DNA of 8,450 bases from Dictyoglomaceae bacterium (GTDB lineage: Bacteria > Dictyoglomota > Dictyoglomia > Dictyoglomales > Dictyoglomaceae): NCBI GenBank assembly GCA_026417425.1, contig JAOADF010000155.1, positions 1-8,450 on the forward strand, in the 5' to 3' direction. The notes under the pieces were generated by a model that searched no databases, was not told the DNA's origin, and worked only from the letters and a program-made list of their open reading frames with translations. Of the stretch, positions 1-8,450 are shown one piece after another (position 1 is the first letter of the stretch; every line of letters starts with the position of its first letter). The position numbers and the translations under genes are program-made.

Positions 1-770
1 TGAGCGGATATTCCAAGGGCAAAATTATCTGAAAGTTTTAAATATGCTCCAAGATCTATTGCCCAATTTCTAATATTCCACACATCTCTTACACGTTGTA
101 AGTAATTTGATGTTGACGAATAAGTTGCATTTTGTAATCCTCCCAAAGTCACATATGTATCTACACTATGGTGTTCTCCCCCAACAACATTTACTCTTAA
201 ATTTGCTCCGATATTTAGTTTCATATTTCCCAAATTAATAATAGGAAGTCCCAAAGTTAATGCACCATTAAGATTTAGTGGTGCAGAAAAAAGTATATTT
301 CCTTCTATAACAGTATGGGTAGGATTTTGTACATTATAATTAGTAAATTTATAATAGCTAACATCTAAACTCGCATCTCCCCAAACTGTAAGCCCCAGTC
401 TTCCTATTCCTAAATTTGCATATCCTGTTAGGGAAGTTTTTGCAGATAGGTTGTCATCAGGAGGGTCCTGTTGCCCAATTATATTTATATATTCCATTAT
501 TTTATTAAAGTTATTCCATTCCGTTTCATCTACTGGCAAAAAGCCAAAGCCAACTTTTAAAGAGAAGCTATTATATTCTCCCATTAATGCAGGGTTAAAA
601 ATTGCAGATGTGGGAGAATCACCAAGGGCAGTCATTGCTCCTGCCATACCCAGGGCTCTTGGATCCTTTGCAAGAGGAAAAAGTGACTCCCCAGTAACTT
701 CCACAGCTAAGGTATAAACAGGAATCAGGAGGAAAATTAATGTAAGGAGAATTATTAATTTATTTCTCAT
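1..770 (-). CDS. PorV/TraF-like outer-membrane beta-barrel protein, partial (3' end off the window)
   Basis: The frame is open from the ATG at 768-770 to the window edge, giving 256 residues of N-terminal part. An AGGAGG at 779-784 sits 8 nt upstream, which supports this start. Residues 1-22 form a signal peptide: MRNK, then a hydrophobic stretch, ending ..YTLA before VEVTGE. Residues 36-61 carry DPRALGMAGA followed by ALGDSPTSAIFNPA, the conserved N-terminal signature of the FadL/PorV/UPF0164 and TraF-like group. Alternating hydrophobic strands rich in Gly, Asn and Tyr follow, as expected of a beta-barrel. Proteins of this group sit in the outer membrane of diderm bacteria and act in transport or secretion; annotation as conjugal transfer protein TraF is common but does not imply conjugation. 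The specific substrate cannot be told. The gene is divergent from the hsp20 operon and shares its control region. Confidence 0.72.
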   Translation of the reverse strand, partial: MRNKLIILLTLIFLLIPVYTLAVEVTGESLFPLAKDPRALGMAGAMTALGDSPTSAIFNPALMGEYNSFSLKVGFGFLPVDETEWNNFNKIMEYINIIGQQDPPDDNLSAKTSLTGYANLGIGRLGLTVWGDASLDVSYYKFTNYNVQNPTHTVIEGNILFSAPLNLNGALTLGLPIINLGNMKLNIGANLRVNVVGGEHHSVDTYVTLGGLQNATYSSTSNYLQRVRDVWNIRNWAIDLGAYLKLSDNFALGISA

Positions 771-842
771 TTTAAAAACCTCCTTTTAATTTTCTATACA
801 TTTTTATTTTATCAGAATTTTCTAATTTTTTCTTACGATTTT

Positions 843-871
843 AATATAAACTTAAAAATTCTCTTTGTCTG
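843..871 (-). promoter_or_regulatory. Predicted promoter of the outer-membrane protein gene
   Basis: On the minus strand CAGACA (866-871, 4 of 6 to the -35 consensus) and TATATT (843-848, 5 of 6 to the -10 consensus) are separated by exactly 17 bp. This predicts a start of transcription near 836 and a 66-nt leader. A weaker alternative -10 (TAAAAT, 806-811) lies downstream without a good -35. In this AT-rich stretch, matches occur by chance, so confidence is moderate. The -35 overlaps the edge of the first CRP/FNR-type palindrome. Confidence 0.42.
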
Positions 872-885
872 TGATTTTTGTCACA
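870..885. promoter_or_regulatory. CRP/FNR-family type operator, copy 1 (perfect palindrome)
   Basis: The sequence reads TGTGA, six bases, TCACA, the full two-half-site consensus known for CRP-type regulators. Its centre (877.5) lies at -41.5 from the start predicted for the leftward promoter, the spacing used by class II activators. This is inference from predicted promoters; no regulator gene is in the window. Rex-type redox regulators bind a similar palindrome and are an alternative. Confidence 0.5.
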
Positions 886-891
886 TATTTT

Positions 892-922
892 TTGTGATTT
901 TAGTCATATAAAATGATATAAT
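892..922 (+). promoter_or_regulatory. Promoter of the hsp20-lon-release factor operon
   Basis: A perfect TATAAT lies at 917-922, preceded by TG one base away (TGATATAAT, 914-922), an extended -10 element. TTGTGA at 892-897 is a weak -35 with a long 19-bp spacer, so the extended -10 probably carries the promoter. Start of transcription is expected near 929, with a leader of about 30 nt. I see no CIRCE (HrcA) or CtsR-type heat-shock operator here. Confidence 0.6.
893..908. promoter_or_regulatory. CRP/FNR-family type operator, copy 2 (one half-site mismatch)
   Basis: TGTGA, six bases, TCATA. It repeats copy 1 at a distance of 23 bp; the 14-base core TGTGATTTTWGTCA is the same in both apart from one position. 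It overlaps the -35 region of the rightward hsp20 promoter, so a protein bound here would be expected to block that promoter. The tandem arrangement makes both copies more credible than either alone. Confidence 0.45.
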
Positions 923-948
923 CAAAAAGAAGAACTCTTAGAATTAAT

Positions 949-953
949 GGAGG
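949..953 (+). promoter_or_regulatory. Ribosome binding site that fixes the hsp20 start
   Basis: GGAGG lies five bases before the ATG at 959. The longer frame would start at an ATG at 947, but that start has no Shine-Dalgarno sequence upstream and itself overlaps this GGAGG. The 959 start is therefore preferred. Confidence 0.75.
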
Positions 954-958
954 CAGAG

Positions 959-1360
959 ATGAAAAAGGATGAAATCTTTATGAAAGAAGATGAGTATTTC
1001 AGAAGTCAAATATTTAGATTAGTAGATTGTTTTTATAGGCATGGAAGTAAGGTTCCTTTTCAATGGGGTGCATGGATCCCTGCAGTTGATGTTTACGAAA
1101 CTGAAGATAAAATAGTAGTTTTAGTAGATATTGCTGGGGTAAATAAAGAGAATATAGATTTAACTTTCCAAGAGAATAAACTTCTTATAAGAGGAACAAG
1201 ACCTGTTAGATCCTATTCTAATCCTGAAATCTACTATCAGATGGAAATAAATTTTGGTCCCTTTGAAAGAGTAATACATCTTCCCTGTGCTGTTGATGCA
1301 GAAAAAGCAGAGGCAGTATATAAAGAGGGATTTTTAGAGATTTTACTTCCCAAAAAGTAA
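959..1360 (+). CDS. Small heat-shock protein, Hsp20/alpha-crystallin family
   Basis: This encodes a cytoplasmic ATP-independent holdase of 133 residues from the ATG at 959; the frame extends four codons upstream to 947, but that start lacks a ribosome binding site. The alpha-crystallin domain spans about residues 40-131: WIPAVDVYETED opens it, DIAGVNKENIDL follows, and AVYKEGFLEILLPK (119-132) is the family's A-x4-G-x-L closing signature. The N-terminal arm is short and charged (MKKDEIFMKEDEYF). The protein stops right after the closing signature and has no C-terminal tail with the I-x-I/V motif that most family members use to build large oligomers. It is the first gene of an operon; lon starts 20 bp after its stop. 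In E. coli the related IbpA and IbpB are Lon substrates, so partnership with the adjacent protease is plausible but inferred. Confidence 0.88.
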   Translation: MKKDEIFMKEDEYFRSQIFRLVDCFYRHGSKVPFQWGAWIPAVDVYETEDKIVVLVDIAGVNKENIDLTFQENKLLIRGTRPVRSYSNPEIYYQMEINFGPFERVIHLPCAVDAEKAEAVYKEGFLEILLPKK

Positions 1361-1380
1361 GAGGAAGGAGGAAAGATTAA

Positions 1381-3765
1381 ATGGACGAGCAGGAATTAAA
1401 AGGTATTGAGAATATTCCAGAGATCCTGCCTATCCTTCCGTTGAGGGAGACAGTAGTTTATCCTCAAATGTTAATTCCTTTAGTGGTAGGAAGAGAAAAA
1501 AGTTTAAAGCTTATAGAAGATGCCATTTCAGGAAATAAACTTATTGGACTTTGTATGCAAAAATCTCCTATTGAAGAACCAACTTATGATGATATTCATA
1601 GAATTGGAACTGTTGGTATTATTGTAAGAATGTTAAGATTTCCTGACAATACTATAAGACTTTTTGTTCAGGGACTTCAAAGAATTAGAATTGAAGAGTT
1701 TATTCAAAGTGATCCATATTTTAAAGCAAAGATATCTGTGATAAGTGAATCCTATGAAAAAACTATTGAAATAGAAGGTGCAATGAGAAATCTTATTTCT
1801 CTATTCCAGAAGATGGCATCTTTAATTCCTCAATTTCCTGAAGAACTTTTAATTAATGCAATGAATATTCAGGATCCAGGAAGATTGGCAGACTTTATTG
1901 CCTTTAATATAAATATTAATGTAAATGAAAAACAGGAAATCTTAGAGACTATAGATATAAAAGAAAGACTTCAGAAATTAACCTATTTTTTAACTCGAGA
2001 AATTGAAATTCTTGAAATAGCTAATAAAATCCAAAATGATGTAAAGAATGAGATAGAAAAAAGTCAAAGAGAATACTTCTTAAGACAACAAATGAAAGCA
2101 ATACAAAAGGAATTAGGAGAAATAGATCCAAGAGAGATGGAAGTAAATGAACTTCGACAAAAATTACAAGATGCAAAATTACCTCCTGAAGCCATGAAAG
2201 AAGCGGAAAGAGAATTGGAAAGACTAGCTCAAATGCCTCCTGCATCTGCAGAATATACTGTAACAAGAACATATTTGGACTGGATGATTTCTCTTCCTTG
2301 GAGTAAGAGTACTATTGATAACTTAGATATTCAAAAAGCTGCCCAGGTTCTAGACGAGGATCATTATGATTTAGAAAAAATAAAAGAAAGAATTCTAGAG
2401 TATTTAGCGGTTAGAAAAATGAAAGAAGACATGAAAGGTCCAATTCTCTGTTTTGTAGGACCACCTGGAGTTGGAAAGACTTCTCTTGGAAAATCAATTG
2501 CACGAGCTTTAGGAAGAAAGTTTGTAAGAATTTCGCTCGGAGGTATTAGAGATGAGGCAGAGATAAGGGGACATAGAAGAACCTATGTAGGAGCATTACC
2601 AGGAAGAATAATTCAGGGAATGAGAAAAGCAGAATCTAATAATCCAGTATTTATGTTAGATGAAATTGACAAGATAGGTACAGATTTTAGAGGAGATCCT
2701 GCTGCTGCTTTGTTAGAAGTTTTAGACCCAGAACAAAATAATAATTTCGTAGATAATTATCTTGGAGTTCCTTTTGATCTCTCCAAGGTGATGTTTATTG
2801 CAACAGCTAATGTTCTTTACACAATTCCTCCTGCCCTATTAGATAGAATGGAAGTTTTAGAACTTCCAGGATATACAGAATTAGAAAAAATCGGAATTGC
2901 TAAAGGATATTTGATTCCAAGACAATTAAAAGAGCACGGCTTGGATCAGGATAAATTAGAATTTGAAGAATCTGCAATTAAAAAGATAATAAGAGAATAC
3001 ACAAGAGAAGCAGGTGTAAGAAATTTAGAAAGAGAAATTGCTACTATATGTAGAAAAGTAGCCAAGGGATACGCAGAAGGAAGTATAAACGAGAAAGTGA
3101 TCGTTAATGAGGAAAATATTCATAAGTATTTAGGACCCTCAAAATATATCTATGGATTAAAAGGTGAAAAAGATGAAATTGGTGTTGCAACAGGACTTGC
3201 ATGGACAGAAGCAGGAGGAGATGTACTGTTTGTAGAGGTATTAGTCGTTGAAGGAAAGGGTAATTTGATATTAACAGGTAAATTAGGAGAAGTAATGCAA
3301 GAGTCTGCAAAAACAGCACTATCTTATGTTAGATCAAAGTCTAAGGATTTAAACATAAGTTACGATATGTTCGAAAAATCCGATGTTCACATTCATTTAC
3401 CATCAGGAGCTATTCCCAAAGATGGTCCATCCGCAGGAATAACCATAGCTACTGCTCTTGCATCTGCCTTTACTGGTAGACCCGTTAAAAAGGATATAGG
3501 AATGACAGGAGAAATAACTTTAAGAGGAAAAGTGCTTCCTGTAGGAGGAATAAGAGAAAAAGTTTTAGCTGCCCATAGAGCAGGATTAACATCAGTTATT
3601 ATGCCAAAAGAAAATGAGAAAGACTTAGAAGAGATTCCAGAGCAGGTTAAAAAGGAACTTAAATTCTATTTCGTAGAACATGCTGATGAAGTCCTCCAAT
3701 TAGCTTTATTGGAGGTGAAAAAAGATGATACTAAAAGAAAACTTGAAGAGGTTAGGGAGTCTTAA
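1381..3765 (+). CDS. lon: ATP-dependent protease Lon (LonA type)
   Basis: Cytoplasmic AAA+ serine protease that unfolds and degrades misfolded and short-lived regulatory proteins; 794 residues against 784 in E. coli. AAGGAGG (1365-1371) lies 9 nt before the ATG. The N-terminal substrate-binding domain spans about residues 14-200 ([17 protein letters not shown]), followed by a coiled-coil linker with [18 protein letters not shown]. Walker A is GPPGVGKTS (360-368), Walker B FMLDEID with D427 and E428, and the sensor-2 region reads [11 protein letters not shown]. The protease domain starts near 596 ([11 protein letters not shown]). The Ser-Lys dyad is present: S684 in DGPSAG and K727 in GGIREK. 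All key residues are intact and there is no transmembrane segment, so this is LonA, not LonB. The last 41 bp overlap the next gene, and a lon 3'-end hairpin covers that gene's ribosome binding site. It is co-transcribed with hsp20. Confidence 0.98.
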   Translation: MDEQELKGIENIPEILPILPLRETVVYPQMLIPLVVGREKSLKLIEDAISGNKLIGLCMQKSPIEEPTYDDIHRIGTVGIIVRMLRFPDNTIRLFVQGLQRIRIEEFIQSDPYFKAKISVISESYEKTIEIEGAMRNLISLFQKMASLIPQFPEELLINAMNIQDPGRLADFIAFNININVNEKQEILETIDIKERLQKLTYFLTREIEILEIANKIQNDVKNEIEKSQREYFLRQQMKAIQKELGEIDPREMEVNELRQKLQDAKLPPEAMKEAERELERLAQMPPASAEYTVTRTYLDWMISLPWSKSTIDNLDIQKAAQVLDEDHYDLEKIKERILEYLAVRKMKEDMKGPILCFVGPPGVGKTSLGKSIARALGRKFVRISLGGIRDEAEIRGHRRTYVGALPGRIIQGMRKAESNNPVFMLDEIDKIGTDFRGDPAAALLEVLDPEQNNNFVDNYLGVPFDLSKVMFIATANVLYTIPPALLDRMEVLELPGYTELEKIGIAKGYLIPRQLKEHGLDQDKLEFEESAIKKIIREYTREAGVRNLEREIATICRKVAKGYAEGSINEKVIVNEENIHKYLGPSKYIYGLKGEKDEIGVATGLAWTEAGGDVLFVEVLVVEGKGNLILTGKLGEVMQESAKTALSYVRSKSKDLNISYDMFEKSDVHIHLPSGAIPKDGPSAGITIATALASAFTGRPVKKDIGMTGEITLRGKVLPVGGIREKVLAAHRAGLTSVIMPKENEKDLEEIPEQVKKELKFYFVEHADEVLQLALLEVKKDDTKRKLEEVRES
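3693..3715 (+). promoter_or_regulatory. Hairpin in the lon 3' end hiding the next gene's ribosome binding site
   Basis: CCTCCAAT (3693-3700) and ATTGGAGG (3708-3715) are perfect reverse complements separated by a 7-nt loop. The right arm contains the GGAGG (3711-3715) that serves the ATG at 3725, 9 nt downstream. In the folded mRNA the Shine-Dalgarno sequence would be paired. Ribosomes finishing lon pass through the hairpin and would open it, giving translational coupling. The pairing is seen directly; the regulatory role is inference. Confidence 0.6.
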
Positions 3766-4828
3766 TTTTTCTCCTTTTCTTATAACTTCCCTATATTTGA
3801 ATATTTCACCCTTAGAATATCCTAAGGGTGAATATAGATTGATTTGGAAAAACTTCCAAAAAGAAATATTAAATTTTTCTGCAGAAGACAGAGAAATAAA
3901 AAAATCTCTTTTGGATGATGCAGAAAAAATCTCCAATTTTCTTGATCAAGAAATTAATACTTCTGTAAATACTCTGGTTATTTTCAGCTGTAGTGCAAAA
4001 AACTGGTTCGAAGTTTATCCTCTTTATCCCTCATTAAAATCCAAGTTAGTAATAGATAAAGATCCTTATACAAAACCTATTATTAGATTATTAGCATCCC
4101 AAAATCCATATTTGATAATATTATTAGCTAAAGATAAAGCAAGAATTTTCACTTATCATTTGGGAATGTTAAAAGAAGAGGGAGAAGTTGAGAGTGAGGT
4201 TCCAAAGAAACATAAACAGGGAGGATGGGAAACATCGGACTGGCAAAGATGGCATGAAATTCATGTTATTTGGCATTTAAGGGATGTAATTGATTTTATA
4301 AAAAAAATTAATAATGATAAAAGAATCATAATAGGAGGAAGTTCTCATACTGTATCGGAATTTAAAGAGTTATTACCCAAAAACTTCAAGGAAAGAATAG
4401 TTGGAGAACTCAATCTTGAGATTACTTCTCCTATAAAGGAATTATTAGATAAAGTTGAAAAATTCATTAGTGAATATGAAGAAAGGGAAACAAGAGAGTT
4501 AGTAGAAAGAATTTTTGTGAATACCAAAAAAGGGAAAGATTCTACTTATGGATTAGAAGAGGTTGCTTTTGTGGTACATGAAGACAGAATCCAAACATTA
4601 TTAGTTACAGAAAATTTTGAAAAAGAAGGATTTCAATGTCCAAAATGTTCCTATATAAGTCCATATTTAACAGAATGTCCTTTTTGCAATATAAAAATGG
4701 CGAAAAGAAATGATATTGTAGATGAAATTATAGAAGAAGCTATTAATAAAAAAGCAAAACTTATATTTATTAAAGATAAAAATTTAGGAGAAAAAATCGA
4801 AAATATTGGTGCAATTTTAAGATTTTAA
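3725..4828 (+). CDS. Bacterial archaeo-eukaryotic release factor (eRF1/Vms1-like, baeRF) family protein
   Basis: The 367-residue protein has the three-domain eRF1 plan. The N-terminal domain opens with [11 protein letters not shown], resembling the SLYLDxDP start of bacterial eRF1-like proteins (residues about 19-110). The middle domain (about 125-230) has [11 protein letters not shown] and then HKQGGW (163-168) plus QRW (174-176), the place of the GGQ-type catalytic loop. The C-terminal domain (about 275-367) is L7Ae/pelota-like, with a zinc ribbon of C305, C308, C318 and C321, and ends [10 protein letters not shown], very like the GGIAAILRY end of archaeal aRF1. Vms1/ANKZF1, eukaryotic relatives, cleave peptidyl-tRNA on stalled ribosomes; a similar role here is inferred. 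The loop lacks Gln directly after GG: residues 166-170 are G-G-W-E-T. The gene starts 41 bp inside lon, which suggests coupled translation. The family call is fairly firm, the activity unproven. Confidence 0.75.
   Translation: MILKENLKRLGSLNFSPFLITSLYLNISPLEYPKGEYRLIWKNFQKEILNFSAEDREIKKSLLDDAEKISNFLDQEINTSVNTLVIFSCSAKNWFEVYPLYPSLKSKLVIDKDPYTKPIIRLLASQNPYLIILLAKDKARIFTYHLGMLKEEGEVESEVPKKHKQGGWETSDWQRWHEIHVIWHLRDVIDFIKKINNDKRIIIGGSSHTVSEFKELLPKNFKERIVGELNLEITSPIKELLDKVEKFISEYEERETRELVERIFVNTKKGKDSTYGLEEVAFVVHEDRIQTLLVTENFEKEGFQCPKCSYISPYLTECPFCNIKMAKRNDIVDEIIEEAINKKAKLIFIKDKNLGEKIENIGAILRF
3805..3832 (+). repeat. Strong inverted repeat inside the start of the release-factor-like gene
   Basis: TTCACCCTTAG (3805-3815) and CTAAGGGTGAA (3822-3832) form a perfect 11-bp stem with a 6-nt loop, at codons 27-36 of the gene and 40 nt past the lon stop codon. 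No T-run follows, so it is not a standard intrinsic terminator. It may slow ribosomes, protect the lon message after processing, or be incidental. Confidence 0.5.
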
Positions 4829-4832
4829 AAAT

Positions 4833-4852
4833 GGGGGGAGATAAATCCCCCC
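4833..4852. terminator. Shared hairpin terminator between convergent operons
   Basis: Six G (4833-4838), an 8-nt loop and six C (4847-4852) form an all-GC stem between the stop at 4828 and the gap stop at 4858. On the minus strand the stem is followed by ATTTTTAAAA, a reasonable T-tract that ends gap transcription. On the plus strand the tail (TTAATTTAT) is weaker. The stem starts only five bases after the gap stop codon on the minus strand. Confidence 0.78.
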
Positions 4853-4857
4853 TTAAT

Positions 4858-5886
<1,029 letters not shown>

Positions 5887-5907
5887 TTAAATATTTTTCT
5901 AAAGTTA

Positions 5908-5916
5908 ATTATATCA
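5908..5916 (-). promoter_or_regulatory. Extended -10 promoter element of gap
   Basis: On the minus strand TGATATAAT, identical to the nine-base element of the hsp20 operon promoter. No convincing -35 is placed at 16-18 bp; TTAACA (5935-5940) is 21 bp away. Transcription would start near 5901 and give a leader of about 30 nt. No GC-rich terminator separates leuS from gap, so read-through from leuS may add to expression. Confidence 0.55.
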
Positions 5917-5953
5917 TAGTAAAATTCGAATAGCTGTTAAAAATTCTTTAAAG

Positions 5954-8383
5954 TTAAATACTTAAACTAAGAAGTTTCCCTGGGACAAAAACTACTTTTT
6001 TTGGATTTTTATTGCCTAAATATTTTTTGACATTTTCTCTTTGAAGGGCAATCTTTAAGGCCTCTTCTTCGGTAATATCCGCGTTAACATCTACTCTATC
6101 TCTTACTTTTCCATTTATTTGAATGACTAAGGTTATAATTTCTTCTTTTATTAATTCAGGATTATAAGATGGCCATTGTTGTAGGTGAATACTATATTCA
6201 TAACCTAATTCTTTCCAAAGTTCCTCAGTAATATGAGGAACAAAGGGAGCTAAAAGCAAAAGTAAATTTTTAATACATTCTTTAAACAGTTCAGTAGAAC
6301 CATATTTATTTTTATAATCTGTTAATTCATTTAAAAATTCCATCATTGCAGCAACAGCAGTATTAAATTTGAAAGAAATTATATCCTCTGTCACTTTTTT
6401 TATGGTTTTATGAAGAATTCTTTCTAACCTTTTATCATCATTAGGATTCCTCTCTTTAACTTCACTTTCCTCTAAGACTAATCTCCAGAGTCTATTTAAG
6501 AATCTATGAGCACCTTCAACTCCTTCATCACTCCACTCCATATCAACTTCTGGAGGAGCAACAAACAATATGAAAAGTCTTGCAGTATCAGCACCATAAT
6601 TTTCAACCATATAATCTACAGAAACTATATTTCCTAAAGATTTAGACATTATCTGACCGTCTTTATATACCATTCCTTGAGTAAATAATCTTTTAAAAGG
6701 CTCTTTCACAGGACTGTATCCTGCATCATATAAGACTTTTGTAATAAATCTCGAATAGAGAAGATGCAAAACTGCATGTTCTATTCCTCCTGTATATTGA
6801 TCCACAGGAAGCCAATACTCTGCCTTTTCTCTTGAGAATGGCTCTTTTTCATTATGAGGATCAGTATATCGAAAATAATACCAAGAGGAATCCACAAAAG
6901 TAGCAAGAGTATCTGTTTCTCTTTTTGCATTACCACCACATTTTGGACATTTTACATTCACGAATTCTGGAACCTTTGCAAGAGGACTCTCTCCTGTTCC
7001 TGTTGGTTCAAAATCAGAAATGTCAGGAAGAAGCACTGGAAGATCTTCATAGGGTACAGGAACTATACCACAATTGGAGCAATAAATAATAGGAATAGGA
7101 GCTCCCCAGTACCTTTGTCTTGATACTAGCCAATCTCTTAATTTATATTGAACCTTTCTTTTCCCAATTCCTAAGCTTTCAAATTTGTTAATAATTTCGT
7201 GCCAAAAATCAATACTTTTCATCCCACTATATTCAAAAGAATTTATCATAATCCCTTCTTCTTCATAAGGGAGTTTTGGATCTTCTTCATCATAGGGAGT
7301 AATTACAACCTTTATAGGAAGATTATATTTCAAAGCAAATTCATAATCCCTTGAGTCATGAGCAGGTACTGCCATTATTGCTCCTGTTCCATAAGTATAA
7401 AGAACATAATCTGCTACATAAATTGGAACTAACTCTTTAGTTAGTGGATGAATAGCATAACTTCCTGTAAACACTCCAGTCTTTTCCTTTTCAAAAGCTA
7501 TTCTTTCAAGTTCACTCTTATTCTTTGCTTTTGCTATATATTCTCTAACTTCATTTAAATATTCAGGCTTAGTGATTTTTTCTACTAATGGATGTTCTGG
7601 GGCAAGAACTACAAAGGTAACTCCAAATATAGTATCAGGTCTTGTAGTGAACACATAAATTCTTTCCTGAGAATCTTTTACCTCAAAATAAAACTCTAAG
7701 CCTTCTGACTTTCCTATCCAGTTTTTTTGCATTAATTTAACTTTTTCAGGCCAGTGTTCCAAAGTATCCAAATCTTTAAGAAGATCTTCTGCATATTCTG
7801 TTATTTTAAAAAACCATTGTTCAAATTCCTTTTTTTCCACTTCTGTTTTGCATCTCCAACATCCTCCATCAACTACTTCTTCATTTGCAAGAACTGTTTT
7901 ACAATTTGGACACCAATTTACAGGAGCCTTTTTTCTATAAGCAAGTCCTCTTTCATAAAGTTTTAAAAAGATCCATTGAGTCCATTTATAATAATCTGGA
8001 GAGCAGGCAGTAACTTCTCTATCCCAGTCATAAACCACTCCCATTTTAAATAACTGTTCCTTCATTCTTGCAATATTTTTATATGTCCATTCCTTTGGAT
8101 GAACCTTATGCTTTATTGCAGCATTTTCTGCAGGTTGTCCAAAAGCATCCCAACCCATAGGATTTAAAACATTATATCCTCGCATGGTATAAAATCGAGC
8201 AATAAGATCTCCAATGGTATAATTTCTCATATGTCCCATATGAAGATCTCCAGATGGATAAGGAAACATTACTAAGGAATAGAATTTAGGTTTATCATTC
8301 CTTTCTTTTACATAATAAATCCTATCTTCTTCCCATTTTTTCTGCCATTTTGGCTCTATCTCTTGAGGATTATATTTTTTCAT
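5954..8383 (-). CDS. leuS: Leucyl-tRNA synthetase
   Basis: Class I aminoacyl-tRNA synthetase that charges tRNA-Leu in the cytoplasm; 809 residues, typical of bacterial LeuRS. The HIGH motif is HMGH (48-51) after MFPYPSGDL. The first zinc knuckle has C158, C161, C175 and C178. The CP1 editing domain (about 225-415) carries TTRPDT (246-251) and the [15 protein letters not shown] segment with D343 and D346, so proofreading should be intact. [12 protein letters not shown] (416-427) follows, then a second cysteine set C435, C438, C479 and C482, probably another zinc site. The second signature reads IMSKS (578-582), with Ile in place of the first Lys of KMSKS. The helical anticodon-binding domain (about 625-745) and the C-terminal domain with [13 protein letters not shown] complete the protein. 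A GAGGGAG-type ribosome binding site lies just upstream of the ATG. Confidence 0.98.
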   Translation of the reverse strand: MKKYNPQEIEPKWQKKWEEDRIYYVKERNDKPKFYSLVMFPYPSGDLHMGHMRNYTIGDLIARFYTMRGYNVLNPMGWDAFGQPAENAAIKHKVHPKEWTYKNIARMKEQLFKMGVVYDWDREVTACSPDYYKWTQWIFLKLYERGLAYRKKAPVNWCPNCKTVLANEEVVDGGCWRCKTEVEKKEFEQWFFKITEYAEDLLKDLDTLEHWPEKVKLMQKNWIGKSEGLEFYFEVKDSQERIYVFTTRPDTIFGVTFVVLAPEHPLVEKITKPEYLNEVREYIAKAKNKSELERIAFEKEKTGVFTGSYAIHPLTKELVPIYVADYVLYTYGTGAIMAVPAHDSRDYEFALKYNLPIKVVITPYDEEDPKLPYEEEGIMINSFEYSGMKSIDFWHEIINKFESLGIGKRKVQYKLRDWLVSRQRYWGAPIPIIYCSNCGIVPVPYEDLPVLLPDISDFEPTGTGESPLAKVPEFVNVKCPKCGGNAKRETDTLATFVDSSWYYFRYTDPHNEKEPFSREKAEYWLPVDQYTGGIEHAVLHLLYSRFITKVLYDAGYSPVKEPFKRLFTQGMVYKDGQIMSKSLGNIVSVDYMVENYGADTARLFILFVAPPEVDMEWSDEGVEGAHRFLNRLWRLVLEESEVKERNPNDDKRLERILHKTIKKVTEDIISFKFNTAVAAMMEFLNELTDYKNKYGSTELFKECIKNLLLLLAPFVPHITEELWKELGYEYSIHLQQWPSYNPELIKEEIITLVIQINGKVRDRVDVNADITEEEALKIALQRENVKKYLGNKNPKKVVFVPGKLLSLSI

Positions 8384-8424
8384 CTCTCTCCCTCGCTTTT
8401 TAGGATTTTTACAATTTATTGTGT

Positions 8425-8430
8425 ATTATA
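8425..8430 (-). promoter_or_regulatory. -10 element of the leuS promoter
   Basis: On the minus strand a perfect TATAAT inside TATATATAAT. The -35 would lie at about 8448 and beyond, so it is partly outside the window. Transcription should start near 8418, leaving a leader of about 35 nt, too short for a T-box riboswitch. Confidence 0.5.
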
Positions 8431-8450
8431 TATAAAGGAAGAAAGAAGGT

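Noticed and set aside
451..717. Plus-strand open frame of 88 codons
   Set aside because: It lies antisense to the barrel-protein gene, has no ribosome binding site, and the minus-strand reading has a signal peptide and a family signature.
786..946. CIRCE (HrcA) or CtsR heat-shock operator before hsp20
   Set aside because: No match to either operator; the only clear palindromes are of the TGTGA-N6-TCACA type.
923..958. RNA thermometer in the hsp20 leader
   Set aside because: Only a 4-bp pairing (CTCT 935-938 with AGAG 955-958) is found and it leaves the GGAGG in the loop; too weak to call.
2021..3319. Minus-strand open frames within lon (2021-2272 and 3104-3319)
   Set aside because: Low-complexity Leu/Phe-rich shadows of the lon reading frame, with no ribosome binding site or recognisable domain.
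3706..4527. Minus-strand open frames at 3706-3936 and 4345-4527
   Set aside because: Antisense to the eRF1-like gene, whose sense product has clear domain structure and a proper start.
8384..8450. T-box riboswitch before leuS
   Set aside because: The predicted leader is about 35 nt and contains no T-box core or terminator stem; an upstream element outside the window cannot be excluded.

Overview
The window is AT-rich (by eye about one third G+C). Codon use favours AGA and ATA, and nearly every gene has a strong GGAGG-type ribosome binding site. The leftmost gene encodes a signal-peptide-bearing, outer-membrane-type beta-barrel protein, which implies a diderm bacterium. Together with the style of the housekeeping proteins, this fits a thermophile such as Dictyoglomus. 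That placement rests on sequence character alone and is moderately confident.

Layout. At 1-770 (minus) lies the N-terminal part of a PorV/TraF-like barrel protein whose 3' end is outside the window. A 188-bp divergent control region (771-958) follows. It holds two CRP/FNR-type palindromes, a leftward and a rightward promoter, and the leader of the rightward operon. The rightward operon contains a short Hsp20 chaperone (959-1360), the ATP-dependent protease Lon (1381-3765), and a bacterial member of the archaeo-eukaryotic release factor (eRF1/Vms1-like) family (3725-4828). The third gene starts inside lon, and its ribosome binding site is buried in a perfect hairpin formed by the lon 3' end. 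A compact hairpin terminator (4833-4852) separates this operon from two leftward genes. These are gap (NAD-type glyceraldehyde-3-phosphate dehydrogenase, 4858-5871) and, upstream of it, leuS (leucyl-tRNA synthetase, 5954-8383). Each has its own recognisable -10 element.

How it fits together. The hsp20-lon-eRF1-like operon reads as a protein quality-control unit: one protein holds unfolded chains, one degrades them, and one may act on peptidyl-tRNA or stalled ribosomes. The release-factor-like protein is the least described part. It has the three-domain eRF1 plan with a four-cysteine zinc ribbon, but its catalytic-type loop reads GGW followed by E-T rather than GGQ. Its probable translational coupling to lon is visible in the sequence. 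leuS and gap are ordinary housekeeping genes. I saw no tRNA, rRNA, CRISPR array, insertion sequence or long repeat.
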